Below, piece by piece: positions 17,088 through 26,400 of a stretch of DNA of 64,000 nucleotides. Source of the stretch: Oscillospiraceae bacterium (GTDB lineage: Bacteria > Bacillota > Clostridia > Oscillospirales > SIG627); assembly GCA_015063605.1 (NCBI GenBank), contig SVTV01000004.1, forward strand, positions 51,472 to 115,471. The letters run 5' to 3'. A model generated the notes under the pieces. It was not told the DNA's origin. It ran no database searches and was given only the letters and a program-made list of their open reading frames with translations. Numbering within the stretch: the first letter of the stretch is position 1; each line of letters opens with the position of its first letter. A program made the translations under genes and the position numbers.

Positions 17088-19526
17088 ATGTCAAAAAATA
17101 ACGTTGGCATTATATTTACAGAAAGCACAGATCAAAGAAAATACATGACACTCGATAAATTGAATCCCGGCAGCGATGCCATAATAAAAAGCGTTAATTG
17201 CAGTGAGCTTTTACTGCGGAAGCATATTCTCGACATGGGACTTACCCCCGGCACGGAGGTAACGATGATAAAAGCCGCCCCCATGGGAGACCCTCTGGAA
17301 ATACGTCTGAGAGGTTATGAGCTTACATTACGAAAAGCAGATGCGGCAAAAATTGAGCTTGACGACATTCATGATGCTCACGAATTCCGCCGTCACAGAG
17401 CAAAGGATCTCCTTGCCCAAACAGATCCCAAGCATCCCGGCTTCGGTGAATCCGATGATAAGAGAATAGAAAAGGAGGTCATCCGCCAGGGAGAAAAGGT
17501 AACATTCGCCCTTATCGGCAATCAAAACTGCGGAAAAACCACGCTTTTCAACCAACTCACAGGCTCAAATCAACATGTCGGAAACTTTCCCGGCGTCACC
17601 GTAGACAGAAAGGACGGTATTATCCGCTCCCATCCCGAGGCGGTCATAACCGACCTCCCGGGCATCTATTCCCTTTCTCCTTACACATCAGAGGAGATCG
17701 TCACAAGAAGCTTTCTTCTCGACGAAAAGCCCGATTGTATAATCAATATTATCGATGCGTCAAACATCGAGCGCAATCTCTATCTTACATGCCAGCTCCT
17801 CACTTTGGAAATGCCCATGGTGATCGCCCTTAACATGATGGACGAGGTACGCAAAAACGGCGGTTCAATAGATATAAACCTTCTCGAAACGGCTCTCGGA
17901 GTCCCCGTCATACCCATCTCCGCCGCCAAAAACGAAGGCATACATGAATTGACGGAGCATGCAGTACGTGTGGCACGCTACGCCATACGTCCGAGAAAAA
18001 GCTTTCTCGCAAGATGGGACGAGCTCAAAACAGATGCGGTATCTCGCTGTATTCATACGGTAATGCATATTATCGAGGACCATGCAAAAGCATCGGGCAT
18101 ATCGAAACGTTTTGCGGCAACAAAGCTTATCGAGGGAAGCGACCCCATCACGGAACAGCTCGGTCTCAATGAAAACGAGCTTGAAATGATAGAGCATGCG
18201 GTAGCTGAGGCGGAAAAGGAATCGGGCAAGGACAGGCTTTCATTCCTGTCCGATATGCGTTTCGGATTTATCGGTGCAGTCTGCTCTGAAACAGTCGTCT
18301 ATCCCACCGAAAGCGTGGAAAGCAAGCGCAGTAAAGCCATCGACAATATCCTTACGGGCAAACTCACCGCCATACCCACCTTTGTGTGCATAATGGGACT
18401 CGTGTTCTTTTTGTCCTTCGGTCCCATCGGTACATTTCTTTCAGATATGTTCGAAGCCGGGATCGAATACATCACCTCCCTTGCGGACAACGCTCTCACC
18501 GTTCTCAACATAAACCCCGTTGTTCATTCTCTCGTTATAAACGGTATTTTTGCGGGCGTGGGAAGCGTATTGAGCTTCATGCCCATAATCGTTTTACTGT
18601 TCTTCTTCCTATCTCTTTTAGAGGACAGCGGTTATATGGCAAGAGTTGCATTCATAATGGACAGGCTTCTTCGAAAGATAGGTCTTTCCGGCAGAAGCAT
18701 CGTTCCAATGCTCATCGGCTTCGGTTGCTCCGTACCCGCCATTATGGCAACGAGAACTCTGCCCTCGGACAGAGACAGGAAAATGACAGTCATGCTCACT
18801 CCCTTTATGAGCTGCAGTGCAAAGCTTCCCGTTTATGCATTTTTCACCGCCGCACTCTTTCCCGATAACGGAGCTGTCGTTATGCTGGCATTGTATTTCG
18901 GCGGAATGGCTGTGGGAATACTGTTCGCACTTCTTCTTAAAAACATCGCCTTCAGAGGCGAACCCGTTCCCTTCGTAATGGAGCTTCCCAATTACCGTAT
19001 GCCCAAGGCGCAGAACGTCTTACAGCTTATATGGGAAAAGGCAAAGGATTTTCTTGTAAAAGCCTTCACTGTAATATTTGTGGCATCGGTGGTCATATGG
19101 TTTCTCCAGACCTTCGATTTCCGATTCAACATCGTATCCGATTCCTCGGAAAGTCTTCTCGCCGCTATCGGAAATATCCTAACACCCGTATTCATGCCTC
19201 TCGGCTTGGGCAAGTGGCAGATAACCACAGCTCTTATAGCGGGCTTTACCGCCAAGGAAAGCGTTGTAAGTACCCTTGAGGTGCTTCTCGGTGCGGGAGG
19301 CATCACCTCGATATTCACTACCGCATCGGCAATAATATTCCTTATCTTCACCCTTCTCTACACCCCCTGCGTCGCGGCGATAGCCGCCGTAAAGCGTGAG
19401 CTTAACGGAAGATGGGCGTGGATAATGGTAATCTCAATGTGCGGTAGCATGGGTGATAAGCTTTATTGCCTCCCTCATACTCCGCCTTATAGGTATCATG
19501 TAACGCAAAAAACGTTTTTTCGTTGA
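17088..19526 (+). CDS. feoB: FeoA-FeoB fusion, ferrous iron transporter, frameshifted near its C-terminus
   Basis: FeoB imports Fe(II) through the cytoplasmic membrane. The 812-codon frame starts with a FeoA SH3-like domain (residues ~20-92, MTLDKLNPGSDA...MGLTPGTEV), then a GTPase domain with GNQNCGKTTLFN (G1, ~144), DLPGIYSLSPY (G3, ~188) and NMMDE (G4, ~248), then the membrane core (two Gate domains; GRSIVPMLIGFGCSVPAIMATR; MSCSAKLPVYAFF). The natural end is broken: after WAWIMVIS the reading frame gives an unrelated Cys/Pro-rich tail to 19526, while the +1 frame from 19435 to 19503 encodes QCAVAWVISFIASLILRLIG, the expected last helix. A 1-base insertion or 2-base deletion within 19431-19440 explains it. 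The FeoA domain begins close to the second ATG at 17145, which may be the true start. Confidence 0.9.
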   Translation: MSKNNVGIIFTESTDQRKYMTLDKLNPGSDAIIKSVNCSELLLRKHILDMGLTPGTEVTMIKAAPMGDPLEIRLRGYELTLRKADAAKIELDDIHDAHEFRRHRAKDLLAQTDPKHPGFGESDDKRIEKEVIRQGEKVTFALIGNQNCGKTTLFNQLTGSNQHVGNFPGVTVDRKDGIIRSHPEAVITDLPGIYSLSPYTSEEIVTRSFLLDEKPDCIINIIDASNIERNLYLTCQLLTLEMPMVIALNMMDEVRKNGGSIDINLLETALGVPVIPISAAKNEGIHELTEHAVRVARYAIRPRKSFLARWDELKTDAVSRCIHTVMHIIEDHAKASGISKRFAATKLIEGSDPITEQLGLNENELEMIEHAVAEAEKESGKDRLSFLSDMRFGFIGAVCSETVVYPTESVESKRSKAIDNILTGKLTAIPTFVCIMGLVFFLSFGPIGTFLSDMFEAGIEYITSLADNALTVLNINPVVHSLVINGIFAGVGSVLSFMPIIVLLFFFLSLLEDSGYMARVAFIMDRLLRKIGLSGRSIVPMLIGFGCSVPAIMATRTLPSDRDRKMTVMLTPFMSCSAKLPVYAFFTAALFPDNGAVVMLALYFGGMAVGILFALLLKNIAFRGEPVPFVMELPNYRMPKAQNVLQLIWEKAKDFLVKAFTVIFVASVVIWFLQTFDFRFNIVSDSSESLLAAIGNILTPVFMPLGLGKWQITTALIAGFTAKESVVSTLEVLLGAGGITSIFTTASAIIFLIFTLLYTPCVAAIAAVKRELNGRWAWIMVISMCGSMGDKLYCLPHTPPYRYHVTQKTFFR

Positions 19527-19549
19527 AAAAAGTTTTTTCGTTGAAAAAA
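19514..19549. repeat. two 18-bp tandem repeats just after feoB
   Basis: The unit G-T6-CGTTG-A6 occurs twice head to tail (19514-19531, 19532-19549) and starts a third time. The A6/T6 runs also form short hairpins (A6CGT6 at 19507-19520). The frameshifted feoB frame ends inside it. Confidence 0.7.
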
Positions 19550-19588
19550 GTTTCCGGCACTTACCGAAAATAAGGTCATACAATAATT

Positions 19589-19804
19589 ATGGATCCTATT
19601 TCTATACTGATAATAGCCGTCATTGCCGTATGGTTCACGACGGCTGTTATCTCCATGATAAAAAACAAAGGAGGATGCTCCTGCGGATGCGGCAAAAGCT
19701 CCTCCAATAATAAAAGCTGTAATTGCAGCTGCTCTTCCTGCGGCAGCTGTAACGGGTGCGCTCAAAAGGATAAATGCGGCAAGAATAAAAACAAGAATAA
19801 ATAA
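19589..19804 (+). CDS. FeoB-associated Cys-rich membrane protein
   Basis: The 71-residue protein has one membrane helix (residues ~4-24, SILIIAVIAVWFTTAVISMI) and a Cys/Ser/Lys tail with CSCGCGKSSS, CNCSCSSCGSCNGC and a Lys/Asn end: 12 cysteines in all. This is the pattern of the FeoB-associated Cys-rich family found behind feoB in Firmicutes. It probably binds metal or an iron-sulfur species at the cytoplasmic side of FeoB, but its function is not established. The ATG at 19589 lies about 85 bases after the true end of feoB; the ribosome site (TAAGG) is modest. Confidence 0.85.
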   Translation: MDPISILIIAVIAVWFTTAVISMIKNKGGCSCGCGKSSSNNKSCNCSCSSCGSCNGCAQKDKCGKNKNKNK

Positions 19805-19812
19805 CAGTATTC

Positions 19813-20694
19813 TTATATATAAACGGTCTTGCCCCTATGATCGTAGTCTTCGGAATGAGGAAGCTCAATAAACGCATCCTCTCCCCTTTCTCTGTATGCC
19901 ATGGGGCTTATCCCCGCTTTATCCTTGAACACCTTGCAGAAATAATGAATACTTCCAAATCCCGTTTTCTCCGATATTTCCGATACTGTCATATTCGTAT
20001 GCAGAAGCATATCCCTTGCAAGAAGAAAACGTCTGTGGTTCACGTATTTCATGGGCGTTGTCCCGAATGAACGCCTGAATATTTCCGTCAAGGTCGTTTT
20101 GTTTATATGCATAAATGCGGAAAGATCCTCAAGGCACGATATTTTTTCTGCATTTCCATCGATATACTCTCTGAGCATATTTATATCCGCTTTGTTTCCG
20201 TTGTCATCAAATGCTTTCAACACTGCGGCGGGATCGTTCGACACATCTTTTGTATTGTATATGCTTTTCCTTGAATCCCTGACCGTACCGACAAGAAGCG
20301 TTGTAAGGATAGAATCTATATTCTGCTGATAAAACAGAGACTTTTCGTTTGCCTCTTCAATAATGCTTTCCGTATATCTCAATATACGGGGAAAGTCACT
20401 GAACGTAAGCTTGAAATCCATGGCGGCAAGGGATGAATGTAGTTCGGGATCGGTAACGGTAAATTTGCAATCGAATACCACTGCCCTGCTTTCATCCTCC
20501 TTCACGGAGAAAAAGCTGTGATAACGTTCGGGAGGTGCGAGCATGGCTTCGCCCTTATTCACATAGAATTCCTCATTGACGATGATCCTTCCCGACAGCG
20601 GATATGTAAGCTGATAAAACTCATGCTTATGGCTCAATCCTCTGCCTGCATTAGGAGGGTATTTCGCCACCCACAATACATTAACGCCCGACAA
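19813..20694 (-). CDS. AraC family transcriptional regulator
   Basis: The 293-residue protein has an N-terminal cupin-type ligand domain (HKHEFYQLTYPLSGRIIVNEE, then KGEAMLAPPERYHSF) and a C-terminal double helix-turn-helix (MHINKTTLTEIFRRSFGTTPMKYVNHRRFLLA, then TVSEISEKTGFGSIHYFCKVFKDKAGISP in pieces). The start is a TTG at 20694: an in-frame stop lies just upstream and a strong GGAGGTG stands 6 bases ahead, with no better ATG. It is divergent from the 2-hydroxyacid dehydrogenase at 20857 and probably controls that catabolic block. Its promoter overlaps the dehydrogenase promoter. Confidence 0.9.
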   Translation of the reverse strand: MSGVNVLWVAKYPPNAGRGLSHKHEFYQLTYPLSGRIIVNEEFYVNKGEAMLAPPERYHSFFSVKEDESRAVVFDCKFTVTDPELHSSLAAMDFKLTFSDFPRILRYTESIIEEANEKSLFYQQNIDSILTTLLVGTVRDSRKSIYNTKDVSNDPAAVLKAFDDNGNKADINMLREYIDGNAEKISCLEDLSAFMHINKTTLTEIFRRSFGTTPMKYVNHRRFLLARDMLLHTNMTVSEISEKTGFGSIHYFCKVFKDKAGISPMAYRERGEDAFIELPHSEDYDHRGKTVYI

Positions 20695-20778
20695 TTAGGC
20701 ACACCTCCGTTTCAAATTCTTACACAATTTCAAAACAATTGAATAAATTGCAAAGGTTACTGAAAAAATCACAAAGCT

Positions 20779-20823
20779 TTGACTTTCATTTTACATTATA
20801 ATATATTCAGGGTGTAAATTCAA
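20779..20823. promoter_or_regulatory. overlapping divergent promoters between the AraC regulator and the dehydrogenase
   Basis: Plus: TTGACT (20779-20784), 17 bases, TATATT (20802-20807). Minus: TTGAAT (20818-20823), 17 bases, TATAAT (20795-20800). The two -10 boxes are almost adjacent within the same 45 bases, so polymerase can occupy only one at a time. Confidence 0.6.
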
Positions 20824-20856
20824 CACTTTTATTAAAAATGAAAGGAAACTTGTGCC

Positions 20857-21846
20857 ATGAAAATAAATCTTTTGCAGCCTTCGCAAAGAAGAACCGATCT
20901 TTTTTCCGAAAAAACTCTCAGAAAGCTTGCCTTGCTCGGAGACTTTACCGCCAACGAAGGCGGTGCAGATGACTGCGACATAATAAAAGCCATCGAGGGC
21001 GCCGAGATAGCCATAACCGCATGGGGAAACAATATGCTTACAAAAGAAGCACTCGATGCGGCTCCCGATCTTAAAATGATAATCCACGCGGGCGGCTCCG
21101 TAAAGCCGATAATGTGCGAAGAGGTATGGGAAAGAGGGATACGCGTTGTCGGTTCACAGAAAGCAATAGGCATGGGAGTAGCCGAGACCGCACTCGGTCT
21201 TACCGTATCCGCCTCCAAAAATATATTCGCCTTGAATGACGGACTTCACAACGGTGTAAAATGGGCTGAAGGAAAGGAAAACATACGTGAGCTTTACGAG
21301 CTTACCGTCGGTGTCATCAGCGGCGGATGGGTAGGCAGACATTATATAAAGCTTCTTTCGAATTTCGATGTGGATATCCTCCTTTACGATCCTTTCGTCA
21401 CTGAGGAAGCATGCGAAAGAATGGGATGCAGAAAAGCCGATCTTGAAACGCTTCTTTCCTCATCGGATATCATATCCGTTCACGCTCCCTCTCTGCCCGA
21501 GACCTACCATATGTTCAACGCCGATACGCTGAAGCTTATGAAAAAGGATGCTGTCCTTATAAACACATCCCGAGGCTCTCTTATCGACGAAGACGCTCTT
21601 TACGATCATATGACTGCGGGAAATCTCAAATATGCCTGTCTCGATGTATTTGAAAAAGAGCCTCTTTCCCTTGACAGCAAGCTTCGAACCGTTCCCAATA
21701 TAATACTTACTCCCCATCTTGCGGGACTTTCACAAAACGGCAGACGCAGGATCGGCGCTCACGTTGCCGAGGAGATAGAAAGATACTTAAACGGCGAAGA
21801 TCCCTTGTGCGAGATAAAATACGAAATGCTGTCACGTATGGCATAA
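20857..21846 (+). CDS. D-isomer-specific 2-hydroxyacid dehydrogenase family protein
   Basis: The 329-residue protein has the NAD domain of this family: VGVISGGWVGRHYIKLLSNFDVDILLYDPF in pieces (the Gly-rich loop reads GGWVGR), INTSRGSLIDEDAL with the substrate-binding Arg, FEKEPL with the catalytic Glu, and TPHLAGLSQNGRR with the catalytic His. These enzymes reduce 2-keto acids or oxidise D-2-hydroxyacids. The N-terminal block IIHAGGSVKPIMCEEVWERGI is shared closely with the protein at 55553, so the two are paralogs. The ATG at 20857 follows AAAGGAAACTT. It is the first gene of the plus-strand set divergent from AraC, but is closed by its own terminator. Substrate unknown. Confidence 0.85.
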   Translation: MKINLLQPSQRRTDLFSEKTLRKLALLGDFTANEGGADDCDIIKAIEGAEIAITAWGNNMLTKEALDAAPDLKMIIHAGGSVKPIMCEEVWERGIRVVGSQKAIGMGVAETALGLTVSASKNIFALNDGLHNGVKWAEGKENIRELYELTVGVISGGWVGRHYIKLLSNFDVDILLYDPFVTEEACERMGCRKADLETLLSSSDIISVHAPSLPETYHMFNADTLKLMKKDAVLINTSRGSLIDEDALYDHMTAGNLKYACLDVFEKEPLSLDSKLRTVPNIILTPHLAGLSQNGRRRIGAHVAEEIERYLNGEDPLCEIKYEMLSRMA

Positions 21847-21872
21847 GGATGAAAACGAAGGTTTTCATCCTT
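21845..21872 (+). terminator. hairpin overlapping the dehydrogenase stop codon
   Basis: AAGGATGAAAAC (21845-21856) pairs with GTTTTCATCCTT (21861-21872), a 12-bp perfect stem that begins inside the TAA stop. A second hairpin (TTGCTGTCA / TGACAGCAA, 21889-21912) follows after TTTTTC. Confidence 0.75.
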
Positions 21873-21911
21873 AAGAAGTTTTTCATTTTGCTGTCAAAAA
21901 GCATGACAGCA

Positions 21912-22233
21912 ATTTTGCTTCGCAAAACCACTCAAAACTTCCGGTTTGTGCGTGCCCCAAGTGATCGTTTGGCGCTTGTCCGCCAATACTCGGGCGGACA
22001 TTTTGCTTCGCAAAACCACTCAAAACTTCCGGTTTGTGCGTGCCCCAAATGATCGTTTGGCGATCGTCCGCCAATACTCGGGCGGACATTTTGCTTCGCA
22101 AAAGCGCGCAAAACTTCCGTTTGTGCGTGCCCCAAGCAAACGTTTGGCGATCGTCCGCCAATACTCGGGCGGACATTTTGCTTCGCAAAAGCGCTCAAAA
22201 CTTCCGGTTTGTGCGTGCCCCAAGCTTTGTATA
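21912..22233. repeat. ~88-bp palindromic tandem repeat array (about 3.6 units)
   Basis: The word ATTTTGCTTCGCAAAA recurs at 21912, 22000, 22088 and 22175, giving periods of 88, 88 and 87. Each unit holds a 7-bp hairpin (GTCCGCC...GGCGGAC, loop AATACTCG), directly followed by a second hairpin (TTTTGC-TTC-GCAAAA), then a spacer with CTTCCGGTTTGTGCGTGCCC. Copies differ by a few substitutions. The 88-base period is not a multiple of three, so the frames that cross it are not genes. With the neighbouring hairpins it fills most of the 599-base gene-free stretch 21847-22445. A related array lies at 31108-31296. Confidence 0.9.
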
Positions 22234-22342
22234 AAACTTCGACTTACGAAATTAGGCGTAAATGTACAACCATATCGGTAAATACTTCAAGTCATATCAA
22301 AGCTTATCCTTGCATAAAAAAAACAATAAATAAGCACAAGCC

Positions 22343-22390
22343 AAAGGCCCCTTTGTGCAAAGGGGGCTCCGCCGAAGGCGGTGGGGGATT
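22343..22390. repeat. dispersed extragenic palindrome (G/C-rich double hairpin)
   Basis: CCCCTTTG-TG-CAAAGGGG (22348-22365) is followed by CCGCC-GAA-GGCGG (22369-22381) and GTGGGGGATTGTT. This double palindrome resembles short intergenic repeats I associate with many Clostridia genomes; copy number here cannot be tested. Confidence 0.65.
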
Positions 22391-22445
22391 GTTCTTAACA
22401 TAAGTCCAATATAATATAAACTTTCATACGGAAAGGAAACATAAA

Positions 22446-23384
22446 ATGATCAGAATAGGCGTTGTCAATATAGACACATCTCATCCCAATACCTTTGCCG
22501 CAAGAATGGCGCAAGGTGACAGAGCAAGATACACGGCAATATACAATGACGGCTTCAGAGAAAATGACGAGGTCGAAGCTTTCATGGCAAAGAACGGTAT
22601 CGAAAAAAGATATACCGATCTTTCCGAAATGGCAGAAAATGTTGACGTTGGATTTATTCAGGGCTGTAACTGGGATAAGCATCTTGAATATGCCGAGCCC
22701 TTTATAAAGGCGGGAAAGCCCGTATTCATAGATAAGCCCATCGTTGGAAGCATGAAGGACATAAAGAAGCTTAACGAATACGTCCGCTCGGGTGCTGTTA
22801 TCCTCGGAAGCTCCTCCGTAAGATACGCAAAGGAGATTTGCGACTTTCTCGCCCTTCCCAAGGAAAGCCGCGGCGAGATAGTAAACGTATACGGAACGAG
22901 CGGTGTGGATGAATTTAATTACGGCATACATATTACGGAAGGCTTCGGCGGTCTCATTGACTCCGACGCCGTATCCTGCAAGCACACGGGTACTGCCGAG
23001 GCTGCGGGAAAGAAATGCGAAAGCTACATTGTAAAATACGCAAACGGCGTTACCGCATCCTATTCCCTCTTTATCGGATCGTGGCACCCCTTCACATTAA
23101 CTGTACAGACAACGAGAACCACTTACAATTTCAAGATAGATTCAGCCGCACTTTACGATGCATTGCTCACAAGATTATTCGATTCCCTTGAATCGGGCGA
23201 AATGAAAACAGCATCCGTTGATAAGCTCTGTGAATCGGTAAAGATCATGCTTGCAGGTAAGATTTCCCTTGAAAACGGTGATAAAGAGGTTCTTCTTGCC
23301 GATATTCCCGAAGATTATGAAGGATACGACGGATATGCCTTCGAAAAAGGCTACGCCGCTTCCTCCAAAAAAATATATCTTTGA
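22446..23384 (+). CDS. Gfo/Idh/MocA family oxidoreductase
   Basis: The 312-residue protein begins RIGVVNIDTSHPNTFAARMA, a Rossmann strand in which the usual Gly-x-Gly loop is altered to NIDTSHP, and contains KPVFIDKPIVGSMKDI near residue 95, the equivalent of the family's EKP motif with Lys retained. The C-terminal domain includes NYGIHITEGFGGLIDS. The altered loop and the DKP motif mark a subgroup usually found with carbohydrate-degradation genes. The ATG at 22446 follows GGAAAGGAAAC. It ends 34 bp before the heparinase-like gene, so both are likely co-transcribed. Reaction and substrate unknown. Confidence 0.8.
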   Translation: MIRIGVVNIDTSHPNTFAARMAQGDRARYTAIYNDGFRENDEVEAFMAKNGIEKRYTDLSEMAENVDVGFIQGCNWDKHLEYAEPFIKAGKPVFIDKPIVGSMKDIKKLNEYVRSGAVILGSSSVRYAKEICDFLALPKESRGEIVNVYGTSGVDEFNYGIHITEGFGGLIDSDAVSCKHTGTAEAAGKKCESYIVKYANGVTASYSLFIGSWHPFTLTVQTTRTTYNFKIDSAALYDALLTRLFDSLESGEMKTASVDKLCESVKIMLAGKISLENGDKEVLLADIPEDYEGYDGYAFEKGYAASSKKIYL

Positions 23385-23418
23385 TCCGAAACAAATACCG
23401 GATCACAATGAGGTCCAC

Positions 23419-26400
23419 ATGAAAAAAGTCACACGCATTTTGGCATTTATTCTGTCGCTCATTCTTGCGATACCATTTTTCGCATTCCCCGTCATGGGTG
23501 ATGAAGACAGCAAAGAATACATTCTCTTTGAATCCTTTGAATACCCTGCATCAAGAAAGACGCCTCCCAACAATTGGTCGGTGTATACCGGAACGGCGGG
23601 ATACGAATTCAGAGAAGATAAGCCCACCCACGGCACCTCATATGCCGTAATAACCGATAACAGCGACACCTACGGTGCGGGCTTCAGATCAAATAAGATT
23701 CCCGTAACTCCCGAAACTTACCTCCTCGTTTCCGCTGATGTAATGCTTCTTGAAGGCGGCGGAGGCCACGTTTTCATCGAGGTTTGGGACGCTGCCAACA
23801 ACAGAATATCATGCCCTACCCTGGAAGGCGCTCCCATTGGTGAGTGGAAAAATCTTTCGGGAACAGTATTTCTTCCCGAAAAGGCTAAATTTCTGTCTAT
23901 CCTTCTTTATTCCGGCGGAACCGACAGAGGAATAGCCGCATACGATAATGTGCGTGTCAAAAAAGTCGAGGAACAGGATAATGTTGAACCAATGACTCTT
24001 GCGGAAGATGCAAAAACTCATCCGAGACTTTTCTTTACCGCAAGCGAAAAGGATGATTTCGTAAAGCGTTCCATGGATGAAACGGTGCTTTATAATAAGA
24101 ACACCATGAAATCGTACCGTGAAACCGTCCTCAAAAATGCGGATAAATTCATTTCCGAAACACAATTCGCATTACGCTATCACGAGGGCTACACCGTGAC
24201 CTTCAAATCTCCCACTGATATGCCCGGAAAAATGCCCAACCCTCCCGGATACAATGCCTCGGGCGGTTCATCGGTTTATCCTTATTGGACCCACCTTGCG
24301 GAAGCTATACAGGAGCGCATGGAAACGCTTTCCATCGCATATGCTATGACGGGTGACAGGAAATATGCGGACAAAGCGATCGTATGGGCTGAAAAGATGC
24401 TCACATGGAGCGTGTGGTCAGATCCTTATTACGGTACCGGCTCCACATCTCTCGATACCTGCCACATTACCTTCGGTATGTGTGCCGTCTATGATATTCT
24501 GTATGATATTCTGAGTGCCGAGGACAGAAAAGCCATTGAGGAAGCTTTGATCGAAAAATCCATGAAAAAGCTTTACGTTGATGCACATAATCTGAGCACA
24601 CATAACTCTCAGATGCTGAAATGCTCAGCCCTCATGACAGCGAGCTGTACCATCTTCGAAGCCGATGAAAAGCTTTGCACCATGTATATAAACAAAGTCA
24701 AGGATTATTTAACATGGTACATGGATACGGTAATGAGCCATCCCGAAAACGAAGGTCTTTCTTATCTCTCATACACCATAGACCATATGATGATAGCATT
24801 TGACCGCTATTCCCGTGCGTTTGGTGATCTGTCATTCTATGAAAATGATTTTACAAACAAATTCCTTATGGAATGGATAGTAGCTGCGGCAGAAAACCTC
24901 AACGGCGTATGTGCTAATATCGGTGACTGCTACGCCGCATCCTCATATTTCTTTGTCACCGCTTCAACGGTATACAAAAACACGAGCTCGCCTCTTGCGG
25001 CATATTATCTTACGAGAAACAAGTCCTCGTCATCAAATCTCGAGGCTCTTCTTTATACCTGCAACGTAACGAATGCCGATATTCCCGACGAAAAATACCT
25101 TGCTTACTATAACCCCGTTATAGATTGGGGTGTTTTCCGTACCGGATGGTCGCCCTCCGATCCCACCATGTTCATCGTATCATCTCAGAGCAAAGCGGGA
25201 CATGCACACAGAGACGCCAACAGCTTCTCCATAGCGTTAAACGGTGCGTGGATAGCAGCGGAAACCGGATACAGAAGCTATGACGGCGGTGATGAAACGG
25301 AATACAGCATTTCCGGCGGTCACAATACAATAGCCATAGACGGAATGTCACAGGATCTTTCGGCAGGCGGAAATCTCGAAAGCCGTGTATTGTCCCCCGT
25401 TTTCGGAATGCTTCAGGGTTCTGCCGAAAAGGCTTATTCCTCCGATTTCGCTTTAAACAGCTTTGAGCGCTCCTTTGTAATGGTAGGCTTTGATACACCC
25501 TATTACATTATCAGAGACCTTCTTTCCTCCGATAAGGAGCACGAATACACATGGCGCCTCAACACCGACAAAAACACGGGCGTTACCATTGACGGACGTT
25601 CCTTCGATGTAAAGTATACGGGCGCATCAATAGGAGTTGATTTTGCTTTTGACGATGCTCTCAGTATCAAAAACACGAAATTCAAATCCACCTCCCACCC
25701 CGTCGTTGATGCGACATCCGCAAAGACAAAGGATCATGAATTCATGGCATTCCTTACACCTTACATGGAAGGAAATATCAAATACGAATTCAAGAATATC
25801 GGAACGAACTATACCGTAAAGGGTGAGGGTGCGGAAGCAAAGCAGATGACGATAGATATCTTCAACACGCTCCTTTTCCGTCCCAAGACATTGGGCGATT
25901 CCGTATCCTTCGATCTCACCGTTCCCTTTGACGGAGATTACAAGATATCATTGAAGCACCTTACGGGTAAATCCTACGGTGCCGTAAGCCTCAGCATCGA
26001 CGGAACAGAGATAGGAATTGCCGACGGATACAGAGACGGATATGCCGACGCCGCGGTAACGGACTTTGAAAACATCTCATTGAAGGGCGGTCAGAACTGC
26101 TTCACCTTCACATGGTGTGAAAGCGCCGCAGCCGAAGCCGATAAATACGGCTTTATCCACCTTGAATTGACGTCATCTTCAGATGCTGTACCCGATATCA
26201 CGGTTAAAAATTCTGTAAAGGAAGAGAATTTCTCTGCCGCACGTGTTTCCCACAGCACGGGAGATATTGAAGATATCATAATTTTCAATGACGGCTCGGA
26301 AAGTGTTACATGGGAAAACGCCTCCGTTGACGGAAGCTTCGGCGGAGTATTCGGTATCGCAAACGAAAAGATATCGGGATACGTTGTCGAAAACGGTACT

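Noticed and set aside
21912..22233. CRISPR array
   Set aside because: Repeats and spacers are both conserved between units, the unit is too long, and no cas gene is nearby.
21912..22281. Frames crossing the repeat array that look like small repetitive proteins on both strands
   Set aside because: The period of 88 is not a multiple of three, the frames shift at each unit, no ribosome site precedes them, and the array is palindromic.
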